Shown: one piece after another, positions 1 to 8,751 of the stretch
How the letters are laid out: the number at the start of each line of letters is the position of its first letter
Numbering within the stretch: the stretch's first letter is position 1
Assembly (NCBI RefSeq): GCF_023887685.1
Contig: NZ_JAMWMR010000043.1
Coordinates: 1-32,574 of the forward strand
Direction: 5' to 3'
Length of the DNA stretch: 32,574 bases
Origin: Streptomyces macrolidinus
GTDB taxonomy: Bacteria > Actinomycetota > Actinomycetes > Streptomycetales > Streptomycetaceae
Made by a program: the position numbers and the translations under genes
Notes under the pieces: generated by a model
Told to the model about the DNA's origin: nothing
What the model saw: the letters and a program-made list of their open reading frames with translations, nothing else
Databases searched by the model: none

Positions 1-151
1 CGCCGGCCGGTCGGCTGTCGGGACGGTGCCTCGTCGAGCCGTTCTGGCAGTCGGCCGGTCGTGTTTCATCAGGTTCTTCGATACGAGTAGAAAACCGGCG
101 CGCGGGTTTGTTCTTCTGGGGTGGAGGAATGACAGCCGTGAAAGGGCAGAC

Positions 152-736
152 ATGTCGAATGACCGCATCCGCGTGGCCGTGATCCTGTCGAGTGTGCGCA
201 AGGGCCGGTTCGGTCCTACCATCGCCAACTGGCTCATCGGGACCGCCGACCAGCATGACGACATCGAGGTCGACCTGGTGGACATGGCGGACTTCCCGCT
301 GCCCACCGCCCTGACCGACGAACCGACGCCCGAAGTCGCCGAACTGCTCGGCGCGTTCTCGTCCCGGCTTCACCGCGCGGACGGTTTCGTCGTGGTGACC
401 CCCGAGTACAACCACAGCTTCCCGGCCTCCCTGAAGGCGGCCCTCGACTGGACCCAGCACGAGTGGCACGCCAAGCCCGTCGGGTTCGTCGGGTACGGCG
501 GCCTGGCCGGCGGTCTGCGCTCCATCCAGCAGCTCCGCCACATCTTCAACGAACTGCACGCCGTCACCGTGCGCGACACCGTCAGCTTCCACGGTCCGTG
601 GGAGCAGTTCAACGCCGACGGCAAGCTGATGGATCCCGTCCACGCCGAGAACGCCGCCAAGGTGCTCTGGGACAGGCTCAGTTGGTGGGCGCTCGCCACC
701 AAGGAGGCCAAGGCTCGTCGGCCGTATGACAACTGA
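152..736 (+). CDS. NADPH-dependent FMN reductase family protein
   Basis: A 194-residue flavodoxin-fold protein of the NADPH-dependent FMN reductase (azoreductase/chromate reductase-like) family. It would bind FMN and use NAD(P)H to reduce flavin or quinone-type substrates in the cytosol. Seen: an N-terminal strand followed by the phosphate loop SSVRKGRFGP (about residues 13-22), and the family signature PEYNHSFPASLKAALDW in the middle. The length is normal for the family. The ATG at 152 is preferred to the upstream in-frame start near position 26 because an AAAGGG ribosome binding site lies just before it and homology begins there. It stands alone on the plus strand, convergent with the nitrate operon. 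A role as flavin supplier to neighbouring oxidoreductases is possible but unsupported. Confidence 0.9.
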   Translation: MSNDRIRVAVILSSVRKGRFGPTIANWLIGTADQHDDIEVDLVDMADFPLPTALTDEPTPEVAELLGAFSSRLHRADGFVVVTPEYNHSFPASLKAALDWTQHEWHAKPVGFVGYGGLAGGLRSIQQLRHIFNELHAVTVRDTVSFHGPWEQFNADGKLMDPVHAENAAKVLWDRLSWWALATKEAKARRPYDN

Positions 737-1130
737 CGTCAACGTCAGGTAAGAGCCAGTAACACCGTGTCGGGTCTACCGGTCCGGCCGTGGGTCAGCG
801 CGCCATCACCCCCGGGTGCGCATCCCCGTACGAGAACGCTCGTGGCACCCGTACACCGCACACCACTCCCCGTGCGGACCGGGTGCCTCCTCCCCAAGGG
901 CGCGGGGCCGCGGAACCCCCTGCCGCCGCCCCGCCACACCCCCGCCGGTACCGGCCTCCCCCTGCGGGTCCCGGCGGGGTGAGCGACGGTGCCCGGGGTG
1001 GGCGCCGAAGGCGGGGGTCCGGCAGATGAGGGACGGGTGGCCGGGCCCCCGCTTCCGCTTGCTCTCGCAGGGCCACGCGCCTTGCTCTCGCACCGCCACC
1101 CACCTCGCCCTTGTACAGCCACCCGCCGGG
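737..1130. other. Intergenic gap between convergent genes (no coding region seen)
   Basis: This 394-bp gap separates the convergent FMN reductase and the end of the nitrate operon. I see no credible gene; open frames here are short, low-complexity GC-rich shadows. It contains a possible stem-loop at 940-979 and a 12-bp direct repeat, CTTGCTCTCGCA, at 1058-1069 and 1081-1092 (start-to-start distance 23 bp). The missing C-terminal half of a NirB-type nitrite reductase, which might be expected after the neighbouring gene, is not here in any recognisable form. Confidence 0.6.
940..979. terminator. Possible bidirectional stem-loop terminator
   Basis: The arm CCCCGCCGG (940-948) is perfectly complementary to CCGGCGGGG (971-979) across a 22-nt loop. 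It lies between two convergent transcription units, where a shared terminator is expected. A nested 12-bp palindrome, GCCGGTACCGGC, sits at 944-955. There is no T-tract, as is usual in Streptomyces. The base composition makes chance pairing easy. Confidence 0.35.
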
Positions 1131-2351
1131 TCACGCTCCCGTGAGCAGTGTGTCGGGGGAAGCCGTCAGCTCGCGGCCGGTCAGTGCGCGCAGCACCGGG
1201 TAGGCGCGTGTGTCACCGGCCAGTACCCCGCCGAGCAGGGTGCGGCCATCACGGTCCAGGACCACCTTGGCGTACGTGCCCGCGCGCCGGTCCTCGCGTA
1301 CGTATTCGATCGACCCACCGGTACGGGCGTGGGCGTCGCCGAACCCGGCCACGTCGACGCCGAGCAGCTTCAGTCGGGCGGAGGCGTCCGCACCGGCGAA
1401 CGCGTCGCCCTCCCTGCCGAGCAGTTGCCGGGCCACGGTCTCCGCCATCCGGTAGCCGGGGGCGGCCAGCCCGTGGCAGCGGCCCTCGACGGCGGCGCAC
1501 TCGCCGATCGCCCAGACACGTTCGTCCGCGGTACGGCACCATTGGTCCACCAGGAAGCCGCCCCGCTCGGCCCGTGCGAGAGCGGCCGGATCGGCGAGTT
1601 CGTCCCGGGGACGTACCCCCGCGGAGAAGACGACGAGCGGGGCGTCGACCACCGTGCCGTCGTCCAAAGTCACCCGCGCCGCGCGTCCGTTGGCGCCCGG
1701 CTCGATACCGCGCAGAACGGTGGAGCAGTGCACGCGCACCCCCAGCCGCGCGATCGCCTCGGCCAGCACGCGTCCACCGCCGGCGTCGATCTGCTGGGCC
1801 ATCAGCCAGGGCGCCATCTCCACCACATGAGGGCGCATGCCCAACTGCCGTAGCCCACCTGCTGCTTCCAGGCCCAGCAGACCGCCCCCGACCACCACCG
1901 CGTCCCGGCCCGGCTGCGCTGCCGCGCGGATCGCGTCGATGTCCTCCACCGTCCGGTACACGAAGCAGCCGGGCAACTCCCGGCCGGGTACCGGCGGGAC
2001 GAACGGCCGTGAACCGGTGGCAAGTACCAGTGCGTCGTAGCCGAAGACCCTCCCCTTCGCGCATGTCACCGTCCCCGCCGTCCGGTCGATTCCGGTGACC
2101 GGAGAGTGCAGGTGCACCTCGACGCGCGGGTCGCCGAGGACGTCGGGGCCCGCCAGTGTGAGGTCCCGCGCGCTCGCGCCGGACAGCAGCGAGGACAGTG
2201 CCACCCGGTCGTAGGCGGGTCGGGGTTCCTCGGCGAGGACCACGATGCGCCAAGTGCCGTCCGCGTCACCCCTGTTGCCCGTGCGCATCTCCTCGACCAG
2301 GCGGTGTCCCGCCATGCCGTATCCCGCCACGACCAGCGTACGTGTCCTCAC
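1131..2351 (-). CDS. NirB-like NAD(P)H/FAD oxidoreductase (stand-alone, no siroheme half)
   Basis: A 406-residue pyridine nucleotide-disulfide-fold flavoprotein. The N-terminal FAD site is GYGMAG (residues 10-15), followed by EEPRPAYDRVALSSLL, very like the NirB large subunit of NAD(P)H nitrite reductase. An NAD(P) site VVVGGGLLGLEAA and the FAD-binding GECAAVEG follow. NirB is usually about 800 residues and continues into Fe-S and siroheme domains; here the protein stops after the reductase and its small C-terminal domain, with no continuation downstream. The start is GTG at 2351, overlapping the upstream stop as GTGA, with GGAGG just before it. It is the last gene of the nitrate operon. Likely it passes NAD(P)H electrons to the nitrate reductase or to a separately encoded nitrite reductase; that role is inferred. 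Confidence 0.85.
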   Translation of the reverse strand: MRTRTLVVAGYGMAGHRLVEEMRTGNRGDADGTWRIVVLAEEPRPAYDRVALSSLLSGASARDLTLAGPDVLGDPRVEVHLHSPVTGIDRTAGTVTCAKGRVFGYDALVLATGSRPFVPPVPGRELPGCFVYRTVEDIDAIRAAAQPGRDAVVVGGGLLGLEAAGGLRQLGMRPHVVEMAPWLMAQQIDAGGGRVLAEAIARLGVRVHCSTVLRGIEPGANGRAARVTLDDGTVVDAPLVVFSAGVRPRDELADPAALARAERGGFLVDQWCRTADERVWAIGECAAVEGRCHGLAAPGYRMAETVARQLLGREGDAFAGADASARLKLLGVDVAGFGDAHARTGGSIEYVREDRRAGTYAKVVLDRDGRTLLGGVLAGDTRAYPVLRALTGRELTASPDTLLTGA

Positions 2352-3745
2352 GATGCGCCTCCTTGCGCCTGCGGCGGGGAACCGAGCGTCGCGCACAGCT
2401 CGCGTACGACGCCTGTGCAGCTTCCGCATCCCGTCGTCGCCCTTGTCGCTCGCGCCAGCGCCGCCGGGTCGTGCGCGCCGCCGGTCCAGGCCTGCCTCAG
2501 CGCCGCGTGCGTGACGTTGTTGCAGTGGCAGACCACCGCGTCGTCGGGCAGGACGCCGTCTTCCGCGTACGTACCGTCGGAGCCGGTCAGCAGGGCGAGC
2601 CGGTCCTCGGGCAGGACGGCGGCCCTCTCGTGCAGGAAGCCGACCGCGGCGACCGCCGGGCCGATGACGACACCGCGCTGGATACGGCCTCCGCGCAGCG
2701 CCAGCCACGCGTATCGGCCGCCCGCCCGGTCCATCAGCGAGATCGTCTCCTCGGCTTCCTCGATTCCCTTGGCGGAGGCAGGAGTCAGGGCCACCGCGTC
2801 GAAGTCCGCGATGCGCGGGCGCAGGACCTGAGGCGAGGGGCTGAAGGGGCGGTTCGTCCCGGTGAGGATCCGGGCCAGCGCGTCCGCCTGTTCCCACGCC
2901 CCGGTCACCGTGGCTCCTACGGCGCCCGCATGCTCCGCGCAGTCGCCGATCGCGTGGATGTGAGGGTCGCTGGTACGCAGCCGGTCGTCGACCACCACCC
3001 CGTCGCGCACCGCCAGTTCGCAGGCGCGGGCCGGCGCTGTCTCCGGCTCGACCCCCGTGCACAGCAGCAGGGTGCCCGCCGCCACCACCTGTCCGTCGTC
3101 CAGGACCAGCTTGCCCGGCATGAACTCGGTGGCGCGTCTGCCGAGTTGGACGGCAACCCCGCGTTCGGCCAGCAGATCGTCGAGCACGGCGCAGGCCCCC
3201 GCGTCGAAGTACCGCTCCATCAGTGCGTGTTCGCGGTGGACCAGCGTCACCTCGTGCCCGGCTCGCCGCAATCGCAGGGCCGACTCGACCCCGAGGATTC
3301 CGCCGCCGAGTACCGTGACCGGTCCGGCCGGAAGGGGGTGGCAGTCGGTTGCCGTGCGTACGGTGCGTACGCCGTCGGCGAGTTGCCCGCGCGCGGTCAC
3401 CAGGCCCGGCACCCATGGCAGTCGCGGTCGGGCGCCGGTGGCCAGGACGAGGACGTCGTAGGTCAGTTCACGTCCGTCGTCGAGGCGGACGGTGTGCCGA
3501 GCGCGGTCGATCGTACGCACCCGGGTTCCCGTCAACAGCCGTACGGTGGACGGCAGTGCGGGCAGCGTCAGTTGGCCGGGGCTCAGCGTGCCGTCGAGGA
3601 CCGAGCCCAACAGGGCCCGGTTGTAGGGCGCGTTGTCCTCGGCGCCGATCACGGTGACCGTGCCGCGGTGTCCGTACTGGACCAGGCGTGCGGCCAGCCG
3701 GTGCGCGGCCGGGCCGCCGCCGACCACGACGACGTCGGTCTTCAT
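2348..3745 (-). CDS. FAD-dependent oxidoreductase with C-terminal BFD-type [2Fe-2S] domain (nitrate reductase electron-transfer subunit)
   Basis: A 465-residue flavoprotein. The FAD motif VVVGGGPAAHRLA is at the N-terminus, an NAD(P) motif VLGGGILGVESALRL in the middle, and a second FAD motif AIGDCAEH beyond it. The C-terminus carries a BFD-like [2Fe-2S] domain with CHCNN (Cys406, Cys408) and CGSC (Cys440, Cys443). This architecture is that of NasB/NasC-type electron-transfer subunits of assimilatory nitrate reductases and of NirB's reductase half. It would oxidise NAD(P)H and feed electrons to the molybdoenzyme encoded immediately upstream. Its ATG overlaps that gene's stop (ATGA), suggesting translational coupling and fixed stoichiometry. 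Confidence 0.88.
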   Translation of the reverse strand: MKTDVVVVGGGPAAHRLAARLVQYGHRGTVTVIGAEDNAPYNRALLGSVLDGTLSPGQLTLPALPSTVRLLTGTRVRTIDRARHTVRLDDGRELTYDVLVLATGARPRLPWVPGLVTARGQLADGVRTVRTATDCHPLPAGPVTVLGGGILGVESALRLRRAGHEVTLVHREHALMERYFDAGACAVLDDLLAERGVAVQLGRRATEFMPGKLVLDDGQVVAAGTLLLCTGVEPETAPARACELAVRDGVVVDDRLRTSDPHIHAIGDCAEHAGAVGATVTGAWEQADALARILTGTNRPFSPSPQVLRPRIADFDAVALTPASAKGIEEAEETISLMDRAGGRYAWLALRGGRIQRGVVIGPAVAAVGFLHERAAVLPEDRLALLTGSDGTYAEDGVLPDDAVVCHCNNVTHAALRQAWTGGAHDPAALARATRATTGCGSCTGVVRELCATLGSPPQAQGGAS

Positions 3746-5871
3746 GGGCCCTCCCCGGTCGGGGTGATGCGCACCGCACTCACCTTGAACTCGGGCATAC
3801 GGCTGCGCGGGTCGAGGGCGTCGCCCGTGATCAGGTTGGCGCGGGCGGCGCCGGGATAGTGGAACGGGAGGAAGACGGTGTCGGGGCGCAGGGTCCGGGT
3901 GGTGCGCACGCGCGCCCGTACGGTGCCGTGGGCCGAGGTGACCTCGGCGAGCCGACCGTCGTCCAGGTGGAGGCGGCGGGCCGTGTCCGGGTGGATCTCC
4001 ACGACCATCTCCGGTGCCGCCGCGGTGAGTTCGGGTACACGACGGGTCTGCGCGCCCGACTGGTACTGGGCCAGGACCCGGCCGGTCGTCCCGTACAGCG
4101 GGAACGCGGTGTCGGGGGTCTGGGCGGCAGGGCGGTGGTCCACCGCCACGAAGCGGGCCCGTCCGTCCGGGTGTGCGAAGCGGTCGAGGAACGGTCGTGG
4201 TGTCCCCGGATGCCCGCCCCGGCCGTCGTCGCCCGCGTTCTCGGCCGGGCAGGGCCAGTGCAGTGCCTCGCCCGCGTCGAGGCGTTCGTAGCTGATGCCC
4301 GAGTAGTCCGCGCGGCTGCCCGCCGAGGCACGGCGCAGTTCGTCGAAGACGTCGCGGGGGCGGGTGGGGAAGCGGTGCGCGGGCTGGCCGAGTCGTACGG
4401 CGAGCGCGTGCAGGACCTCGAGGTCGGTGCGCACCTCGGGTGGGGGGCGAAGATGCCTGCGGCGGCGCAGCACCCTGCCTTCCAGGTTGGTCATCGTGCC
4501 TTCTTCTTCGGCCCATTGGGCCACAGGCAGGACGACGTCGGCGAGTGCGGCGGTCTCGGAGGGGACGAAGTCGGCGACCACCAGCAGGTCCAGGGCGTTC
4601 AGGCGTGCGGTGATGTGCGCGGCTCGGGGTGCCGAGACGACCGGGTTCGAGCCGAACACCAGCAGCGCCTTCGGTCCGGTGGGAGTGCCCAGGGCGTCGA
4701 GCAACTCGTAGGCGCTGCGGCCCGGTTCGGGCAGTGACGCCGGGTCCACGCCCCAGACCGAGGCCACGTGTGCGCGGTCCGCGGGGTCGGTGAGCGAGCG
4801 GTAGCCCGGCAGTTGGTCGGTCTTCTGGCCCATCTCTCGGCCACCTTGGCCGTTACCCTGTCCGGTCAGCGTGCCGAAGCCGCTGCCGGGAGTGCCCGGC
4901 AGGCCCAGGGCCAGTGCCAGGTTGATGAACGCGGCCACCGTGTCGGCGCCCTTGCTGTGTTGTTCGGCGCCGCGCCCGGTCAGGACGTACGCCCGCCGGG
5001 CGCCGCCGAGCAGCCGGACCGCGGCCCGCTGGTCGTGGGCCGGTACCCCGGTGACCTGTTCGACCCGCTCGGGCCACCAGGCGACGCAACTCTGCCAGGC
5101 GGCGTCGAAGCCGGTGGTGCGCGCGTCGATGTACTCCTTGTCGGCCAGGCCCTCGGTGACGGCCAGGTGCAACAGGCCGAGGGCCAGGGCGAGATCGGTG
5201 CCGGGGGCGGGCTGGAGGTGCAGCGCGGCGCGCTCGGCGGTGCGGGTGCGGCGCGGGTCGATGACGACGAGGTCGGCCCACGCCAGGTGGCGCATGAGCG
5301 GTGGCATCGTCTCCGCCGGGTTGGCCCCGGCCAGCAGGACCGCATCGGCCTCGGCCAAGTCGGTGACGGGGAACGGCAGTCCGCGATCGAGTCCGAAGGC
5401 CTCGCACGCCGCGGCGGCGGCCGACGACATGCAGAACCGGCCGTTGTAGTCGATCTGACTGGTGCCGAGGGCCACGCGCGCGAACTTGCCCAGCGTGTAC
5501 GCCTTCTCGTTGGTCAGTCCGCCGCCACCGAACACCGCGACCGCGTCCGGGCCGTGCCGGGAGTCGAGCCACGCCAGGCGGTTGGCGATCAGGTCGAGGG
5601 CGTGGTCCCAGTCGGCCGGGGCGAGTTCGCCGTCGGGGCCGCGCACCAGCGGGGTGAGCAGCCGGTCGGGGGCGCCGAGGACGGCGGGCGCGGTCCAGCC
5701 CTTCTGGCACAGGCCGCCCTGGTTGACCGGGAAGTCGGGGGAAGGGCGTACGGCTACGTCGCCGTGGCCGCCCGACAGGACGGTGGCGCACTGAAGAGCG
5801 CAGTACGGGCAGTGGGTGGTGCTCTCGCGGGTGCCTTCCCCCGCCCGTACGGCGCCCGGGTCAGCGGACAT
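3742..5871 (-). CDS. nasA: Assimilatory nitrate reductase catalytic subunit (molybdopterin oxidoreductase)
   Basis: A 709-residue cytoplasmic Mo-bisMGD oxidoreductase that reduces nitrate to nitrite. An N-terminal [4Fe-4S] site is formed by Cys21, Cys24, Cys28 (HCPYCALQC) and Cys55 (GGLCQKGW). RFCMSSA supplies the probable molybdenum-ligating Cys147, as in NarB/NasA rather than the Asp or Ser ligand of NarG or DMSO reductases. The C-terminal cofactor-binding domain begins near the motif LYGTTGRVLAQYQSGAQTRR (about residue 595) and runs to the end. There is no Tat signal, which fits a cytosolic assimilatory enzyme. The start at 5871 lies 11 bp inside the preceding narK gene and has no obvious Shine-Dalgarno sequence, so coupling is likely and the exact start is less certain. 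Confidence 0.93.
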   Translation of the reverse strand: MSADPGAVRAGEGTRESTTHCPYCALQCATVLSGGHGDVAVRPSPDFPVNQGGLCQKGWTAPAVLGAPDRLLTPLVRGPDGELAPADWDHALDLIANRLAWLDSRHGPDAVAVFGGGGLTNEKAYTLGKFARVALGTSQIDYNGRFCMSSAAAAACEAFGLDRGLPFPVTDLAEADAVLLAGANPAETMPPLMRHLAWADLVVIDPRRTRTAERAALHLQPAPGTDLALALGLLHLAVTEGLADKEYIDARTTGFDAAWQSCVAWWPERVEQVTGVPAHDQRAAVRLLGGARRAYVLTGRGAEQHSKGADTVAAFINLALALGLPGTPGSGFGTLTGQGNGQGGREMGQKTDQLPGYRSLTDPADRAHVASVWGVDPASLPEPGRSAYELLDALGTPTGPKALLVFGSNPVVSAPRAAHITARLNALDLLVVADFVPSETAALADVVLPVAQWAEEEGTMTNLEGRVLRRRRHLRPPPEVRTDLEVLHALAVRLGQPAHRFPTRPRDVFDELRRASAGSRADYSGISYERLDAGEALHWPCPAENAGDDGRGGHPGTPRPFLDRFAHPDGRARFVAVDHRPAAQTPDTAFPLYGTTGRVLAQYQSGAQTRRVPELTAAAPEMVVEIHPDTARRLHLDDGRLAEVTSAHGTVRARVRTTRTLRPDTVFLPFHYPGAARANLITGDALDPRSRMPEFKVSAVRITPTGEGP

Positions 5872-7240
5872 GGGAGGCGTGGGCTTGCGGGGCTGTCGGC
5901 GCGGGCTGGGCCTCGCGTTCGCCGCGCAGGTAGACGGTCCGGATCACTACGGCGCACAGGGCGTAGTAGCCGAGGAAGGCGTAGAACGCGGGTTCTCCGG
6001 TGCCCAGTTGGCCGTAGGAGGTGCGGAACGCGAGGTTGATGGCGGCGCCGCCGAGCGCGCCCACCGCACCGGCGATGCCCATGACGGCTCCGGACAGGCG
6101 GCGGGCGAGGGCGAAGGCAGCGGCGGCGTCGTGACCTGAGGTGATGGCGGTCTCCGCCTGCCGGGCGAACACGGCCGGGATCATCTTGTACGCGGAGCCG
6201 TTGCCGACGCCGCTCATCACGAACAGCGCGGTGAACCCGGAGACGAACAGTCCGAACGAGTGGGCGTGGGTGGCTACCAGGAGGACGCCGATCCCGGCGG
6301 CCATGCCGGCCAGGGACCACAGGGTCACCCGGGCGCCGCCCCACCGGTCGGCGATCCGGCCGCCGAGGGGGCGGGCCACCGAGCCCAGCAGCGGGCCGAG
6401 GAAGGTGAACGAGGCGGCCTGCAGCGGTGTGGAGCCGAACTGGCTCTGCAGCACCAGGCCGAAGGCGAAGCCGAAGCCGATGAAGGAGCCGAAGGTGCCG
6501 ATGTACACGAGCGAGATCCACCAGGTGTCCGCGCGGGCGGCGGCCTCGCGCTGGGCGCCCGGTTCGGTGCGTATCAGCGTCACGTTGTCCATGCGCAGCG
6601 CGGCCAGCAGGGACACCAGAGCGATCAGTGGCAGGTAGCAGGCGGCGACGTACGCGGGGTGGGTGTCCCCGGCCACGGAGATCACCAGCAGGCCGAGCAA
6701 CTGCACCGCCGCGACGCCGAGGTTGCCGCCGCCCGCGTTCAGGCCGAGGGCCCAACCCTGGTGCCGTTGCGGGTAGAAGGCGGTGATGTTGGTCATGGAG
6801 GAGGCGAAGTTGCCGCCGCCGAACCCGGCGGTGGCGCCGATGAGCAGGAACACCCACAGCGGGGTGCCCGGCCGCTGCACGAAGTACACGGTGAGCACCG
6901 TCGGTACCAGCAGCACCAGCGAGGCGAACACGGTCCAGTTACGGCCCCCGAACCAGGTCACCGCCCAACTGTAGGGAAGCCGCAGCAGCGAGCCCACGAC
7001 GGTGGGGACGACGACCAGCAGGAACTTCTCGTCCGGGGCGAAACCCAGGCCGATCTTCGGGGACATGAACAGCACGAGGACCGACCACATGCTCCATACG
7101 GAGAAGCCGACGTGCTCGGACAGCACCGACAGCACGAGGTTGCGCCGGGCGATCAGCCGCCCGCCTCGCTCCCACTGCCGCTCGTCCTCGGGGTCCCAGT
7201 TCTCGATCCACTGTCCACGGGCTCGTTGGCGGGTCGTCAT
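5861..7240 (-). CDS. narK: Nitrate/nitrite transporter, NarK family (MFS)
   Basis: A 459-residue, 12-helix major facilitator transporter of the nitrate/nitrite porter family. Both family signatures are present: GGGNFASSMTNITAFYP in the first half and SGVGNGSAYKMIP in the second. The N-terminus, with WDPEDERQWE, is soluble, as in actinobacterial NarK. The ATG at 7240 is preceded by GAGGAGAAG, a strong ribosome binding site; longer in-frame extensions upstream lack homology. It is the first gene of the nitrate operon and would import nitrate and/or export nitrite. About 110 bp separate it from creD, with a terminator hairpin and a short tandem repeat in between, so its own promoter should lie there. 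Confidence 0.93.
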   Translation of the reverse strand: MTTRQRARGQWIENWDPEDERQWERGGRLIARRNLVLSVLSEHVGFSVWSMWSVLVLFMSPKIGLGFAPDEKFLLVVVPTVVGSLLRLPYSWAVTWFGGRNWTVFASLVLLVPTVLTVYFVQRPGTPLWVFLLIGATAGFGGGNFASSMTNITAFYPQRHQGWALGLNAGGGNLGVAAVQLLGLLVISVAGDTHPAYVAACYLPLIALVSLLAALRMDNVTLIRTEPGAQREAAARADTWWISLVYIGTFGSFIGFGFAFGLVLQSQFGSTPLQAASFTFLGPLLGSVARPLGGRIADRWGGARVTLWSLAGMAAGIGVLLVATHAHSFGLFVSGFTALFVMSGVGNGSAYKMIPAVFARQAETAITSGHDAAAAFALARRLSGAVMGIAGAVGALGGAAINLAFRTSYGQLGTGEPAFYAFLGYYALCAVVIRTVYLRGEREAQPAPTAPQAHASHVR

Positions 7241-7283
7241 CTTCTCCTCGGCTCTCTCCAGGCTGTTGCTACGGCATTCAGGG

Positions 7284-7304
7284 GTCGTGAAGGTCGTGAA
7301 GGTC
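7284..7304. repeat. Short tandem repeat in the narK upstream region
   Basis: The plus strand contains GTCGTGAAG twice in tandem, then GTC (7284-7304). On the minus strand this reads CTTCACGAC twice, about 50 bp upstream of the narK start. It could be part of an operator, because nitrate genes in Streptomyces are commonly controlled by GlnR. The 9-bp period does not fit the spacing I recall for GlnR boxes, so the regulator is unassigned. Confidence 0.35.
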
Positions 7305-7312
7305 CCTCCCGC

Positions 7313-7339
7313 GCGGGCCGCCCACAGCGGGCGGCCCGC
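7313..7339 (-). terminator. Terminator hairpin after creD
   Basis: The arms GCGGGCCGCCC (7313-7323) and GGGCGGCCCGC (7329-7339) form a perfect 11-bp stem with a 5-nt loop. It begins 11 bp beyond the creD stop codon on the minus strand, where the nitrous-acid operon should end. It separates that operon from narK, which is transcribed in the same direction. It has no U-tract, as is common in Streptomyces. Confidence 0.7.
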
Positions 7340-7350
7340 ACCGGGGAGTG

Positions 7351-8751
7351 TCAGGACCGCAGCGCACGGTCCACCAACGCGGCGGCGGCTCCTGTGTAGT
7401 TCGCCGGGTCGCACAGCGCGGCCAGGTCGCCCGCCACCTCGTCCGGGAGGTCCGGGAGTCCCGCGAGCACCTCGGCCAGGGGCCGCCCGGTGGTCTCGGC
7501 CGTGCGCGCGGCCTCGGTGAGCAGCGCCTTGGCGCGCGTTCTGCCCAGGGCCGGGGCCAGCCGAGCCGCCACCCGCTCCGAGACGACCTGACTGCCCGTC
7601 AACTCCACGTTGGTACGCATCCGTTCGCCGCGGACCTCCAGGCCCTCGGCCAGCTCCACCGCGGTGTGCGCCGCGCCGCCGGTCAACCGCAGGCACTCGC
7701 GCAGCAGTTGCCACTCGGCGTGCCAGGCGCCCGCGGACCGCTCGTCCTCGCTGACCAGGCACTGCGTCAACGCGGCGGAGAGCGCGGGTACTTGGAGTGC
7801 CGCGCTGCGCAGCAGGGTCGCCAGGACCGGGTTGCGCTTGTGCGGCATGGCCGAGGAGCTGCCCTGACCCTCCCCGGCCGGCTCGGCGACCTCGCCGACC
7901 TCGGTGCGGGCCAGCGACTGCACATCGACGGCGATCTTGCCGAGCGCCCCGGCGGTGAAGGCCAGCGCGGACGCGAGGTCGGCGATGGGGGTGCGCAGTG
8001 CGTGCCAGGGCAGGACCGGCCGGGCCAGCCCGGTCTCGGCGGCGTACGCGTCGACCAACTGGTCCAGATACGTGCCCGCTTCGGGCCGTCGGCCCTCCGC
8101 GTCGACGGCCGCGTACTCCAGGTATCCGGCGAGCGTGCCGGCCGCCCCTCCCAGCGAGACGGGCAGCCCGCCCTCGTGGACCCGGGCCAGCCGCGCCTCC
8201 GCGTCCAGGACCAGCGCCCGCCAGCCCGCCGCCCGTAGGCCGAACGTGGTCGGGACGGCGTGCAGGGCGAGGGTGCGGCCGACCGCGAGCGTGTCCCGGT
8301 GCCGGGCGGCCAGTTCACCGAGGGCGCGCGCGGTGCGCGTCAGATCGTCGCGGACGATCCGCAGCACCCGGGAGGCCACCAGCATGGTGCCGGTGTCCAG
8401 GACGTCCTGGCTGGTGGAGCCCCGGTGGACGTACTCGGCGGCCACCGGGTCACGCCGTGCCACCTCGGCGGTGAACGCCTTGACCAGGCCCACCACGGGG
8501 TTGGCGGTCCTGCGGGCGGCCAGGGCCAGCGCACGCAGGTCGAGCCGGTCGGCGTCGGCCGCGCCCGTGATGGCCTCGGCGGCCTCCTTCGGCAGGGTGC
8601 CGAGCGACGCCTGGGCGCGGGCCAGGGCGGCCTCGGCGTCGAGCATGGCCTGCAGCCACGCCCGGTCGCCGGTGGCCGCCTCGGCCGCGGTCCCCGCCCT
8701 GACCGGTGACAACAGCCCCGCGTCGGTGAGATCGTGCGGGGAGTCGGTCAC
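7351..8751 (-). CDS. creD: CreD-like nitrosuccinate lyase (aspartase/fumarase superfamily)
   Basis: A 466-residue member of the fumarase/aspartase/adenylosuccinate lyase superfamily. Seen: the active-site region HRGSTSQDVLDTG (110-121) and the superfamily signature GSSSAMPHKRNPV (297-309), whose serine loop carries the catalytic base. By sequence alone it could be called 3-carboxy-cis,cis-muconate cycloisomerase (PcaB) or adenylosuccinate lyase. Its GTG start overlaps the stop of a CreE-like flavoprotein (GTGA), and that pairing is diagnostic of the aspartate-nitrosuccinate pathway. There CreD eliminates nitrous acid from nitrosuccinate, leaving fumarate. No protocatechuate or purine genes are nearby, which argues against the other assignments. 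Last gene of its operon. Confidence 0.88.
   Translation of the reverse strand: MTDSPHDLTDAGLLSPVRAGTAAEAATGDRAWLQAMLDAEAALARAQASLGTLPKEAAEAITGAADADRLDLRALALAARRTANPVVGLVKAFTAEVARRDPVAAEYVHRGSTSQDVLDTGTMLVASRVLRIVRDDLTRTARALGELAARHRDTLAVGRTLALHAVPTTFGLRAAGWRALVLDAEARLARVHEGGLPVSLGGAAGTLAGYLEYAAVDAEGRRPEAGTYLDQLVDAYAAETGLARPVLPWHALRTPIADLASALAFTAGALGKIAVDVQSLARTEVGEVAEPAGEGQGSSSAMPHKRNPVLATLLRSAALQVPALSAALTQCLVSEDERSAGAWHAEWQLLRECLRLTGGAAHTAVELAEGLEVRGERMRTNVELTGSQVVSERVAARLAPALGRTRAKALLTEAARTAETTGRPLAEVLAGLPDLPDEVAGDLAALCDPANYTGAAAALVDRALRS

Noticed and set aside
7284..7304. GlnR box upstream of narK
   Set aside because: The tandem CTTCACGAC units have a 9-bp period that does not match the half-site spacing I recall for GlnR; kept only as an unassigned repeat.
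7351..8751. Assignment as 3-carboxy-cis,cis-muconate cycloisomerase or adenylosuccinate lyase
   Set aside because: The superfamily signature fits all of these, but overlap with a CreE-type flavoprotein and absence of aromatic-degradation or purine genes favour nitrosuccinate lyase.
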